A DNA stretch of 20,910 nt from the NCBI GenBank assembly GCA_046756445.1, contig JBHHWI010000052.1, forward strand, positions 1 to 20,910, given 5' to 3'. The notes beneath the pieces are model-generated. The model was given only the letters and a program-made list of their open reading frames with translations. It was not told the origin of the DNA and did no database searches. The stretch is from JACZWL01 sp046756445 (GTDB lineage: Bacteria > Pseudomonadota > Gammaproteobacteria > Steroidobacterales > Woeseiaceae). Made by a program: the position numbers and the translations under genes. Positions 1-5,932 of this stretch are shown piece by piece (position 1 is the stretch's first letter; every line of letters starts with the position of its first letter).

Positions 1-59
1 CCATCCGCGAGGGCGGCCGCACCGTCGGTGCCGGCGTGGTGGCCAAGATTATCGAGTAG
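1..59 (+). CDS. tuf: Elongation factor Tu, C-terminal end (partial)
   Basis: Only the last 18 codons and the TAG stop (57-59) are present, reading from position 3. The residues IREGGRTVGAGVVAKIIE are the characteristic end of beta-barrel domain 3 of EF-Tu, the GTPase that delivers aminoacyl-tRNA to the ribosomal A site. The rest of the gene lies upstream of the window. A tuf gene directly before rpsJ is the usual junction between the str and S10 operons in many proteobacteria. Only 46 nt separate it from rpsJ, too little for an E. coli-type S10 leader, so read-through from the str operon is likely. Which tuf copy this is cannot be told from 18 codons. Confidence 0.95.
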   Translation, partial: IREGGRTVGAGVVAKIIE

Positions 60-66
60 GAGAAAC

Positions 67-96
67 GGTGCCGGCACCTGATCAGGCCACGGCACC
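67..96. repeat. Hairpin with ACGGTGCCGG motif between tuf and rpsJ
   Basis: GGTGCCG (67-73) is the exact reverse complement of CGGCACC (90-96). Inside the loop is a second palindrome, CCTGATCAGG (77-86). The first bases, ACGGTGCCGG (65-74), are identical to both outer ends of the long inverted repeat at 419-507, which suggests a related, partly decayed copy of the same palindromic repeat. It fills most of the 46-nt tuf-rpsJ gap. It has no following T-tract, so it is not an obvious intrinsic terminator. Confidence 0.6.
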
Positions 97-105
97 AGAT
101 TAGAC

Positions 106-420
106 ATGGCAACCAACCAGAACATAAGAATCCGTCTGAAGGCTTTTGATCATCGCCTGATCGACAACTCCGCCCGTGAGATCGTGGACACGGCCAAGCG
201 TACCGGAGCGACGGTCAAGGGCCCGATTCCGCTGCCGATGAAAATGGAGCGGTATACGGTGCTGATCTCACCGCACGTCAACAAGGATGCGCGCGATCAG
301 TACGAAATCCGGACGCACAAGCGGCTCATGGATATTGTCGATCCGACGGACAAAACCGTCGATGCGCTGATGAAGCTGGAATTGCCCGCCGGAGTCGACG
401 TTCAGATCAAGCTGAACTAG
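106..420 (+). CDS. rpsJ: 30S ribosomal protein S10
   Basis: This 104-residue protein matches S10 throughout (E. coli 103 residues): IRIRLKAFDHRLID near the N-terminus, the GPIPLP loop, and SPHVNKDARDQYEIRTH in the middle. S10 sits in the head of the 30S subunit. With NusB it is also part of transcription antitermination complexes, as known for the family. The ATG at 106 fits the family start, but no convincing Shine-Dalgarno sequence lies in the 9 nt between the upstream hairpin (67-96) and the start, so initiation may depend on coupling to tuf or on an unusual leader. Its stop codon (418-420) is embedded in the 36-bp inverted repeat that follows. The next gene, rplC, is 435 nt away, whereas every other gap in this cluster is under 50 nt. 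Confidence 0.98.
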   Translation: MATNQNIRIRLKAFDHRLIDNSAREIVDTAKRTGATVKGPIPLPMKMERYTVLISPHVNKDARDQYEIRTHKRLMDIVDPTDKTVDALMKLELPAGVDVQIKLN

Positions 421-507
421 ACGGTGCCGGACACTAACTTTCCGAACTTTCCCGATTATTGAGACACCGGCCGGGAAAGTTCGGAAAGTTAGGGTCCGGC
501 ACCGTCT
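419..507. repeat. Long inverted repeat (36-bp arms, one mismatch) at the rpsJ stop
   Basis: The left arm (419-454, beginning AGACGGTGCCGGACACTAAC) pairs with the right arm (472-507, ending GTCCGGCACCGTCT) over 36 bp with one mismatch, around a 17-nt loop (455-471). The left arm starts inside the rpsJ stop codon. As RNA it would be a very stable hairpin, and as DNA a cruciform candidate. There is no proper T-run after it, only TCTCTT, so it is not a textbook terminator, though it could slow polymerase or protect the rpsJ 3' end. From memory, palindromes with a GTGCCGGACAC core resemble the REP-type repeats mobilised by RAYT (TnpA-REP) transposases in gammaproteobacteria. No transposase is present here, so that link is an inference. 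Confidence 0.85.
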
Positions 508-508
508 C

Positions 509-536
509 TTGTATTGGGGCTATTCCGCAGTATAAT
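509..536 (+). promoter_or_regulatory. Candidate sigma70 promoter upstream of rplC
   Basis: A perfect TATAAT (-10) lies at 531-536. A TTGTAT hexamer at 509-514 matches TTGACA only in TTG and is 16 nt upstream. Transcription would start near 543 and run through the structured region into rplC. A promoter here would restore expression of the S10 operon downstream of the long hairpin. The -10 is strong and the -35 weak; no experimental support is available. Confidence 0.45.
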
Positions 537-754
537 AGCGGGCTGGATCGGGCTAGGCCGGGCCGGGAGTCGGCCAAGCTCGGAAAACGGCGTCACAACG
601 CTCAGGCGTGTGGCGCCTAATGTTAGGTCGCCAGGAAACCGAAGGCGTACTCGGCAAATCCCGGAAGGCCGGTTTGCAACCGGATTGGGGTCAGCTCCTC
701 AGCATCGGAACATCGAGAAATGTTCCAGGCGATGGCTGGCCCTTTCGCGTGTCT
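537..754 (+). other. Non-coding interval rich in small hairpins (possible structured RNA leader)
   Basis: No convincing gene is present: the open frames here lack ribosome binding sites and resemble nothing known. Several local stem-loops are visible in series. They are GGCCG/CGGCC (561-565 and 571-575), CAC-A-ACGC/GCGTGTG (594-601 and 606-612), a stem around CCTAA-TG-TTAGG flanked by GCG/CGC (613-631), CCGGTT/AACCGG (669-674 and 678-683), and GGAACAT/ATGTTCC (707-713 and 720-726). They sit downstream of the candidate promoter and upstream of the 28-bp palindrome. The interval could be a 5' leader controlling rplC, a small RNA, or the body of a non-autonomous palindromic element; the sequence alone does not decide. 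Confidence 0.4.
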
Positions 755-837
755 GAATCATGGGGACAGTTTACTTATCTCCTCGTGTGGGCACTGAATC
801 GAAGGATTTGGAGATAAGTAAACTGTCCCCATGATTC
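755..837. repeat. Perfect 28-bp inverted repeat upstream of rplC
   Basis: The left arm (755-782) begins GAATCATGGGGACAGTTTAC and the right arm (810-837) ends CTGTCCCCATGATTC; all 28 positions pair. The 27-nt loop (783-809) contains a small AATC/GATT stem. The motif GGGGACAGTTTACTTATCT is, from memory, a recurrent palindrome arm near RAYT-type transposase genes and scattered in gammaproteobacterial genomes; I cannot search to confirm this. It ends 18 nt before the rplC start codon, so in the mRNA it would form a strong hairpin immediately upstream of the rplC ribosome binding site. Confidence 0.88.
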
Positions 838-858
838 TCGGTGCGAGGTTTTGACATG
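837..858 (+). promoter_or_regulatory. rplC ribosome binding site within a small hairpin
   Basis: GAGG (845-848) is 7 nt before the ATG at 856 and decides that start over the in-frame GTG at 841. CTCG (837-840) can pair with CGAG (844-847) around a GTG loop, which would partly mask the site. It abuts the end of the 28-bp inverted repeat. Confidence 0.5.
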
Positions 859-1521
859 GCAATGGGTCTTATCGGCCGGAAGTGTGGCATGACACGGGTA
901 TTCACCGATGACGGCGAATCGATTCCGGTGACGGTCATCGAGGCGCCGCCAAACCGCATCACGCAGGTGAAGACCGTGGAGTGCGACGGTTATCGCGCGC
1001 TGCAAGTCACAGCGGGCGCGAGAAAGGCGTCGCGCGTGTCAAGGCCCGAAGCCGGCCATTTTGCAAGAGCAAAGGTTGAGGCCGGCGACCTGCTCACCGA
1101 ATTTCGCCTCGATCCTGCCGATGAGCCGGAAGAAGGCGATTTTCAGCCTGGACAGGCGATCGGTGTGGAGGTCTTCGAAGCTGGCCAGAAAGTCGACGTC
1201 GTCGGAACGTCCATTGGTAAAGGTTTCGCCGGCACCGTCAAACGCCATAATTTCCGTACGCAGGATGCGACGCACGGCAATTCGCTGGCACATCGTGCCC
1301 CGGGTTCCATTGGCCAGAACCAGGCGCCGGGCCGGGTCTTCAAGGGCAAGAAGATGTCGGGCCAGATGGGTAATGTTCGGCGTACTGCGCAGAACCTCGA
1401 AGTCGTTCGCGTGGATCCTGAACGCAACCTGCTCATGATAAAGGGCGCGGTTCCCGGGCACTCGGGCGGCCGCGTCGTCGTACGGGCGGCTGTCAAGGCC
1501 GCAAGAGGTGATGCGCCATGA
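856..1521 (+). CDS. rplC: 50S ribosomal protein L3
   Basis: This 221-residue L3 (E. coli 209) begins MAMGLIGRKCGMTRVF. It carries the family signature GTSIGKGFAGTVKRHNF and the long loop SIGQNQAPGRVFKGKKMSG, which reaches toward the peptidyl transferase centre. The GQNQ glutamine is the residue methylated by PrmB in E. coli. L3 is an early assembly protein of the 50S subunit. I chose ATG 856 because GAGG lies 7 nt upstream and the homologous N-terminus starts there; an in-frame GTG at 841 would add five residues without family support. The stop overlaps the rplD start by 4 nt (ATGA), so the two are translationally coupled. Expression must cross the unusual 435-nt palindromic region upstream or start from the promoter inside it. 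Confidence 0.97.
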   Translation: MAMGLIGRKCGMTRVFTDDGESIPVTVIEAPPNRITQVKTVECDGYRALQVTAGARKASRVSRPEAGHFARAKVEAGDLLTEFRLDPADEPEEGDFQPGQAIGVEVFEAGQKVDVVGTSIGKGFAGTVKRHNFRTQDATHGNSLAHRAPGSIGQNQAPGRVFKGKKMSGQMGNVRRTAQNLEVVRVDPERNLLMIKGAVPGHSGGRVVVRAAVKAARGDAP

Positions 1522-2120
1522 AGCTCAAGATGCAGGGCAGTGGCACAGTGGATGTCGCCGCGAGCGCGTTCGACGCGGATTTCAACGAGGCGCTTGTTCA
1601 CCAGGTCGTTACGGCATTCCTCGCGGGTGGCCGGGCCGGCACCAAAGCGCAGAAAAACCGCGCACGAGCCCGCGGAGGCGGGGCAAAGCCGTACCGCCAG
1701 AAGGGCACGGGCCGCTCCAGGGCCGGCACGATCCGAAGCCCGATCTGGGTGGGCGGCGGCCGCGCATTTGCCGCCAGACCAAAGAAGTACGACCAGAAGG
1801 TGAACAAGAAAATGTTCCGCGGTGCGCTGCGCTCGGTGTTTTCGGAGCTCATCCGCCAGGACCGCCTGATCGTCACAGAAGGGATTTCCCTGAAGGCGCC
1901 GAAGACCAGAGAGCTGGCCGGCATGCTCGGGAAACTCGGCCTCGATAACGTACTGATCGTCAATGAGGCGTTCGACGAGAACGTATTTCTTTCGGCGCGA
2001 AACTTGAAAGACGTCGGCATTTGTGACGCAGCATCGGTCGATCCGGTTGTGCTGATGCGATTCGAAAAGGTGTTGATAACACTGCCCGCGTTAAAGCTGA
2101 TCGAGGAGCGATTGTCGTGA
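1518..2120 (+). CDS. rplD: 50S ribosomal protein L4
   Basis: This 200-residue L4 (E. coli 201) has the expected extended loop with GTKAQKNRARARGGG and PYRQKGTGRSRAGTIRSP, which lines the peptide exit tunnel. In E. coli L4 also represses its own operon by binding the S10 leader upstream of rpsJ. Here no leader of that type fits upstream of rpsJ (46-nt gap), so either L4 control is absent or its target has moved; the structured interval before rplC is one candidate site. The ATG at 1518 overlaps the rplC stop and the 3' end overlaps the rplW start by 4 nt (GTGA). Confidence 0.97.
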   Translation: MKLKMQGSGTVDVAASAFDADFNEALVHQVVTAFLAGGRAGTKAQKNRARARGGGAKPYRQKGTGRSRAGTIRSPIWVGGGRAFAARPKKYDQKVNKKMFRGALRSVFSELIRQDRLIVTEGISLKAPKTRELAGMLGKLGLDNVLIVNEAFDENVFLSARNLKDVGICDAASVDPVVLMRFEKVLITLPALKLIEERLS

Positions 2121-2425
2121 CTGCGGTTCATCATCAGGAAAGGCTCATGACGGTGCTGAAAGGACCGCATTTGTCAGAAAAGAGCACAGTCGTGGCCGAA
2201 GAACATAATCAGGTCGTCTTCAGGGTGCGATCGGATGCGACCAAGGACGAGATCCGTCAGGCGGTCGAGTTGCTCTTTGAGGTCAGCGTCGAGGACGTCC
2301 AGGTCGTCAATTGCCGCGGCAAGGTCAAGCGGCACGGATTGAATTGGGGTCAGCGAGCCGCATGGAAGAAAGCTTACGTGACGCTGGCAGAAGGAAGCTC
2401 GATCGAATTCCTCGGTACGGAATAA
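2117..2425 (+). CDS. rplW: 50S ribosomal protein L23
   Basis: This 102-residue L23 (E. coli 100) contains QERLMTVLKGPHLSEKS near the N-terminus and the conserved GKVKRHG and WKKAYVTL segments. L23 lies at the exit of the peptide tunnel and is the docking site for trigger factor and SRP. The start is a GTG at 2117 sharing bases with the rplD TGA, preceded by GAGGAG around 2103-2108. The family N-terminus (a few residues before ERL) supports this start over the internal ATG (2147), which begins after ERL. Confidence 0.96.
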   Translation: MTAVHHQERLMTVLKGPHLSEKSTVVAEEHNQVVFRVRSDATKDEIRQAVELLFEVSVEDVQVVNCRGKVKRHGLNWGQRAAWKKAYVTLAEGSSIEFLGTE

Positions 2426-2440
2426 GGTGGGGTAACGCCA

Positions 2441-3271
2441 GTGTCATTACACAAATCAAAGCCGACATCGCCGGGACGCAGATTCGCTGTCGCGGTGCAT
2501 ACGCCTGGTCTACACAAAGGCAAGCCTTACGGCCCGCTTGTCGACAAGAAATCGAAGTCTGGCGGCCGCAATAATCGAGGACGAATCACGGTTCGCCACC
2601 AGGGCGGCGGCCACAAGCAGCGTTATCGTATCGTGGATTTCAAGCGCGACAAGGATGGGATTCCGGGTATTGTGGAGCGCGTAGAATACGATCCGAACCG
2701 CAGCGCACACCTGGCCCTGATCAAGTATCGCGACGGCGAGCGTCGGTATGTCCTCGCGCCGAAAGGCCTGAGGGAAGGCGCGTCGATCATCAGCGGTGAG
2801 GATGCGCCGATCAAGCCGGGCAACGCCCTGCCGATGAGAAGCATCCCGGTGGGTACGCTCGTACACAACGTCGAGCTGAAACCCGGCAAGGGTGGCCAGC
2901 TCGTTCGTTCGGCCGGCGGCTCGGCACAGATGGCGGCGCGCGAGGGCGCATATGCCACGATCCGGCTCCGCTCCGGCGAGACGCGCAGGATTCACATCGA
3001 CTGCCGCGCCACCGTCGGTGAGGTCGGTCACGGCGAGCACAACCTGCGCAAGCTCGGCAAGGCCGGCGCCATGCGTTGGAGGGGCGTCCGGCCGACCGTT
3101 CGCGGCGTCGCGATGAACCCCGTAGATCACCCGCACGGTGGCGGTGAGGGGCGCAGCTCGGGTGGCCGGCATCCGGTCAGCCCGTGGGGCACACCGACCA
3201 AGGGATACAAAACCCGGTCGAACAAGCGCACGGACAGCATGATTGTGCGGCGTCGGAAGAAGCGTAAGTAA
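2441..3271 (+). CDS. rplB: 50S ribosomal protein L2
   Basis: This 276-residue L2 (E. coli 273) has KPTSPGRR at the start, SKSGGRNNRGRITVRH in the N-terminal extension, DFKRDKDGIPGIVERVEYDP, and the signature NPVDHPHGGGEG near the C-terminus. The signature includes the histidine implicated in peptidyl transferase function. L2 binds 23S rRNA domain IV and is needed for subunit association. The start is GTG at 2441, with AAGGTGGGG about 6 nt upstream (2426-2434). It follows rplW by 15 nt. Confidence 0.98.
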   Translation: MSLHKSKPTSPGRRFAVAVHTPGLHKGKPYGPLVDKKSKSGGRNNRGRITVRHQGGGHKQRYRIVDFKRDKDGIPGIVERVEYDPNRSAHLALIKYRDGERRYVLAPKGLREGASIISGEDAPIKPGNALPMRSIPVGTLVHNVELKPGKGGQLVRSAGGSAQMAAREGAYATIRLRSGETRRIHIDCRATVGEVGHGEHNLRKLGKAGAMRWRGVRPTVRGVAMNPVDHPHGGGEGRSSGGRHPVSPWGTPTKGYKTRSNKRTDSMIVRRRKKRK

Positions 3272-3278
3272 CAGCAGT

Positions 3279-3295
3279 GAGGATTCAGGGCATTG
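3279..3295 (+). promoter_or_regulatory. Ribosome binding site and rare TTG start of rpsS
   Basis: GAGGA (3279-3283) precedes a TTG codon (3293-3295) by 9 nt. No in-frame ATG or GTG is available that would keep the universal MPRS N-terminus of S19, so the TTG is the real start. It is a weak initiation codon for a highly expressed gene. Confidence 0.85.
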
Positions 3296-3565
3296 CCACG
3301 TTCAGTTAGAAAAGGTCCGTTCGTCGATACCCATCTGGCCAGAAAGGTATCGGACGCGGTGAAAACCAACGACCGGCGTCCGATCAAGACCTGGTCACGC
3401 CGGTCGATGATTTTACCGGACATGGTTGGATTGACGATCGCCGTACACAACGGGAGGCAACACGTGCCCGTGCTCATATCCGAGAACATGGTTGGTCACA
3501 AGCTCGGTGAATTTGCGATCACGCGCACGTTCAGGGGTCACTCGGGTGATCGAAAGACCAAGTAG
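3293..3565 (+). CDS. rpsS: 30S ribosomal protein S19
   Basis: This 90-residue S19 (E. coli 92) begins PRSVRKGPFVDTHL after the initiator. It has the conserved TWSRRSMILPDMVGLTIAVHNG stretch and ends GHKLGEFAITRTFRGH plus a short basic tail. S19 forms a complex with S13 in the 30S head near the A site. Translation starts at TTG, as the family N-terminus leaves no alternative. It lies 21 nt after rplB and 20 nt before rplV, within the S10 operon. Confidence 0.97.
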   Translation: MPRSVRKGPFVDTHLARKVSDAVKTNDRRPIKTWSRRSMILPDMVGLTIAVHNGRQHVPVLISENMVGHKLGEFAITRTFRGHSGDRKTK

Positions 3566-3585
3566 CCTGGAGGAGTAAGGCGGTC

Positions 3586-3918
3586 ATGCAGGTAGCAGCA
3601 ACATTACGGTATGCGCGCGTATCGCCGCAGAAATGCCGGCTGATGGCGGATGCTATCCGCGGCAAGACCGTCGATGAGGCGCTGAAGACATTGAGTTTTA
3701 CGCCCAAGAAGAGTGCGCGCATCGTCAAGAAGTTGCTCGAGTCGGCGATTGCGAATGCGGAGCACAATCACGGCGCTGACATCGATGAGCTGAAGGTGTC
3801 GGTGGTCCACGTCGATGACGCGCCGAATTTTCGGCGTTACCGCGCGCGGGCGAAAGGCCGCGGCGCCAGGATCATCAAACGAAACAGTCACATCACGATT
3901 CGCGTAGGCGACGAGTAA
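3586..3918 (+). CDS. rplV: 50S ribosomal protein L22
   Basis: At 110 residues this equals E. coli L22. LRYARVSPQKCRLMADAIRG is the typical N-terminal helix region. The C-terminal beta-hairpin (RYRARAKGRGARIIKRNSHITI) lines the exit tunnel, where macrolide resistance changes and nascent-chain stalling occur in the family. A strong GGAGGAG sits around 3569-3575, about 10 nt before the ATG at 3586. It lies 10 nt ahead of rpsC. Confidence 0.97.
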   Translation: MQVAATLRYARVSPQKCRLMADAIRGKTVDEALKTLSFTPKKSARIVKKLLESAIANAEHNHGADIDELKVSVVHVDDAPNFRRYRARAKGRGARIIKRNSHITIRVGDE

Positions 3919-3928
3919 AGAGAACATT

Positions 3929-4618
3929 ATGGGTCAGAAAGTACATCCAACCGGCATTCGCTTAGGGATCGTGAAAGACTGGTCGTCCAAGTGGTACGCG
4001 GACTCCCATACCTTTCCCGAGTACGTGCGCACCGATCACGAGCTCCGCGTCTTCATCAAGAACAAGCTGAGAGATGCGTCGGTGAGTCGTATCACGATCG
4101 AGCGCCCGGCGAAGAAGGCGAACATCACGATCTTGACGGCGCGCCCGGGAATCGTGATCGGCAAGAAGGGCGAGGACATCGAGAAGTTGCGGGCTGAAGT
4201 TGCCCGCATGATCGACATGAAGATCCAGGACGTGCGCATCAACATCAGCGAAGTCAGAAAGCCCGAGCTCGATGCGCAACTGGTTGCCGAAGGTATTGCA
4301 CAACAGCTGGAGCGGCGCGTGATGTTTCGCCGTGCGATGAAGCGCGCGGTGACGAACACGATGCGCGTCGGGGCCGAAGGTATCAAAGTCAAGGTGAGCG
4401 GTCGTTTGAACGGCGCCGAGATAGCGCGCTCGGAATGGTATCGCGAGGGCCGCGTGCCCCTGCACACGCTGCGCGCGGATATCGACTACGGCCTCGCCGA
4501 AGCGTATACGACCTACGGCGTCATCGGCGTAAAGGTATGGATCTTCACGGGCGAGGTATTCGAAATGCCCGATGGCCAGGCGGCGGAGCCGCAGGAAGCG
4601 GCGAGCGGGGCGCGCTAA
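3929..4618 (+). CDS. rpsC: 30S ribosomal protein S3
   Basis: This 229-residue S3 (E. coli 233) begins MGQKVHPTGIRLGI and has the KH domain with the VIGKKGEDIEKLR loop. The C-terminal domain carries the SGRLNGAEIAR and GRVPLHTLRADIDYG signatures. S3 stands at the mRNA entry channel and contributes to ribosomal helicase activity. SD-like AGAGA precedes the ATG. The C-terminal tail is short and alanine/glutamate-rich, as usual. It is 12 nt ahead of rplP. Confidence 0.98.
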   Translation: MGQKVHPTGIRLGIVKDWSSKWYADSHTFPEYVRTDHELRVFIKNKLRDASVSRITIERPAKKANITILTARPGIVIGKKGEDIEKLRAEVARMIDMKIQDVRINISEVRKPELDAQLVAEGIAQQLERRVMFRRAMKRAVTNTMRVGAEGIKVKVSGRLNGAEIARSEWYREGRVPLHTLRADIDYGLAEAYTTYGVIGVKVWIFTGEVFEMPDGQAAEPQEAASGAR

Positions 4619-4630
4619 GAGTATCGAACC

Positions 4631-5044
4631 ATGTTACAGCCGAAAAGAACCAAGTTTCGCAAGCAGATGAAGGGCCGGAACCGCGGCCTCGCGCATCGCG
4701 GCGCCGCCGTGTCTTTCGGCGAGTACGGCCTTAAAGCCACCGACCGTGGCCGCCTGACGGCGCGCCAGATCGAAGCTGCCCGTCGCGCGATGACCCGCTA
4801 TGTCAAGCGTGGCGGCAAGATCTGGATTCGCGTATTCCCGGACAAGCCGATTACGAAAAAACCCCTCGAGGTTCGTCAGGGCAAGGGTAAGGGCAATGTG
4901 GAGTATTGGGTATGCCAGATTCAGCCGGGTCGTGTTCTTTATGAAATGGAAGGCGTCTCCGAGGAAGTCGCCAGGGAAGCATTTCGACTGGCGGCAGCCA
5001 AGCTTCCGTTTTCTACGACATTCGTGACGCGGCAGGTGATGTGA
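4631..5044 (+). CDS. rplP: 50S ribosomal protein L16
   Basis: This 137-residue L16 (E. coli 136) starts MLQPKRTKFRKQMKGRNRG and contains PDKPITKKPLEVRQGKGKG, including the arginine that is hydroxylated by the YcfD/RoxA oxygenase in E. coli. L16 organises the A-site region of the 50S subunit and helps bind the aminoacyl-tRNA elbow. Its TGA (5042-5044) shares one base with the rpmC ATG, indicating stop-restart coupling. Confidence 0.97.
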   Translation: MLQPKRTKFRKQMKGRNRGLAHRGAAVSFGEYGLKATDRGRLTARQIEAARRAMTRYVKRGGKIWIRVFPDKPITKKPLEVRQGKGKGNVEYWVCQIQPGRVLYEMEGVSEEVAREAFRLAAAKLPFSTTFVTRQVM

Positions 5045-5256
5045 TGAAGGCCGGTGATCTCAGGTCGAAGTCGATGGCAGAACTCAACGAGGAACTGCTT
5101 GCGCTTCGCAAGGAACAGTTCAACCTGCGCATGCAGCAGGCGACCGGGCAGCTTGCGCGTCCGCATGAGCACAAGCGCACCCGAAGAAACATTGCCCGGG
5201 TGAAGACCGTAATTCGGGAGCTTGAGCGCCGGGATCAGACAGGTGAAGGCAAATGA
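5044..5256 (+). CDS. rpmC: 50S ribosomal protein L29
   Basis: This 70-residue L29 (E. coli 63) begins MKAGDLRSKSMAELNEELL and has EQFNLRMQQATGQL, the hallmark of the two-helix bundle. The C-terminus is a few residues longer than in E. coli and is charged. L29 sits beside L23 at the tunnel exit. The ATG at 5044 matches family starts; an in-frame GTG at 5041 would add one residue and cannot be excluded. The 3' end overlaps rpsQ by 4 nt (ATGA). Confidence 0.95.
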   Translation: MKAGDLRSKSMAELNEELLALRKEQFNLRMQQATGQLARPHEHKRTRRNIARVKTVIRELERRDQTGEGK

Positions 5257-5534
5257 GCGAAGAAGCGAGCAAGGCGGAGACGAAGGGTCGGCGTACCGTC
5301 ATTGGTCGGGTAGTCAGCGACAAGATGGACAAGACCGTCTCGGTCGCTGTCGATCGTCTGATCATGCACCCGGTATATGGCAAATACATTCGTCGTACGA
5401 CAAGAATTCTCGCGCACGATGAAAATAACGATTGCAAGTCCGGTGATCGTGTGACGATCAGCGAGTGCCGGCCGGCTTCGAAGCACAAGGCCTGGCAGGT
5501 TGTGGACATCGTTGAGCGGGCGCCTGGCCAGTAG
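5253..5534 (+). CDS. rpsQ: 30S ribosomal protein S17
   Basis: This 93-residue S17 (E. coli 84) has an acidic N-terminal extension of about ten residues before RRTVIGRVVSDKMDKTVSV. It also has the HPVYGKYIRRTTRILAHDE loop and GDRVTISECRPASKHKAW. S17 is an OB-fold primary binder of 16S rRNA at the 5' domain. It is the last gene of the classical S10 operon. Here rplN follows after only 29 nt, so no obvious separate spc promoter region is seen. Confidence 0.96.
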   Translation: MSEEASKAETKGRRTVIGRVVSDKMDKTVSVAVDRLIMHPVYGKYIRRTTRILAHDENNDCKSGDRVTISECRPASKHKAWQVVDIVERAPGQ

Positions 5535-5563
5535 GCTCAGATAGTCATTATTGGAAAGCAGCC

Positions 5564-5932
5564 ATGATTCAGATGCAGACAGTTCTGGATGTCGCCGACA
5601 ATTCGGGCGCAAGACGAATTCAATGCATCAAAGTGCTTGGCGGCTCAAAGCGCCGCTACGCGGCCGTTGGCGATGTGATCAAGGTGAGTGTGAAAGACGC
5701 AATTCCGCGGGGGAAGGTGAAGAAGGGCGAAATCTACAATGCCGTTGTCGTTCGCACACGCAAAGGTGTTCGCCGCAAGGACGGTTCGCTGATTCGTTTC
5801 GATGGTAATGCGGCGGTCTTGCTGAACGCACGTCTCGAGCCGATCGGCACCCGGATTTTCGGGCCGGTAACGCGCGAGCTCAGGACGAACCGCTTTATGA
5901 AGATTATCTCACTTGCGCCGGAAGTGTTATGA
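5564..5932 (+). CDS. rplN: 50S ribosomal protein L14
   Basis: This 122-residue L14 (E. coli 123) begins MIQMQTVLDVADNSGARRIQ. It has the conserved VKDAIPRGKVKKGEIYNAVVVRT and FDGNAAVLLN segments and ends with the FMKIISLAPEVL helix. L14 sits at the subunit interface, where the silencing factor RsfS binds in the family. It is the first gene of the spc operon in the classical layout. Its TGA overlaps the rplX ATG by 4 nt. Confidence 0.98.
   Translation: MIQMQTVLDVADNSGARRIQCIKVLGGSKRRYAAVGDVIKVSVKDAIPRGKVKKGEIYNAVVVRTRKGVRRKDGSLIRFDGNAAVLLNARLEPIGTRIFGPVTRELRTNRFMKIISLAPEVL

Noticed and set aside
419..507. The rpsJ-end inverted repeat as a classical intrinsic terminator
   Set aside because: No T-run follows the stem, and termination here would cut off essential genes unless the downstream promoter compensates. 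It is kept as a repeat, not as a terminator.
612..632. An integron attC-like site around CCTAATGTTAGG
   Set aside because: The GTTAGG element is suggestive, but paired R and L boxes and an adjacent cassette or integrase are missing; it is better explained as a simple hairpin.
514..817. Two overlapping open frames (514-756 and 608-817) in the rpsJ-rplC gap
   Set aside because: They lack ribosome binding sites, run into the 28-bp palindrome, and their arginine/serine/proline-rich sequences look like translated GC-rich non-coding DNA.
421..840. A target-site duplication flanking the rpsJ-rplC insertion
   Set aside because: No matching direct repeats were seen on both sides, so insertion by a classical DDE transposon is not supported; REP-type elements do not make such duplications.
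841..855. GTG at 841 as the start of rplC
   Set aside because: The extra residues RGFD are not part of L3, and the GAGG at 845-848 would lie inside the frame. ATG 856 fits both family and spacing.
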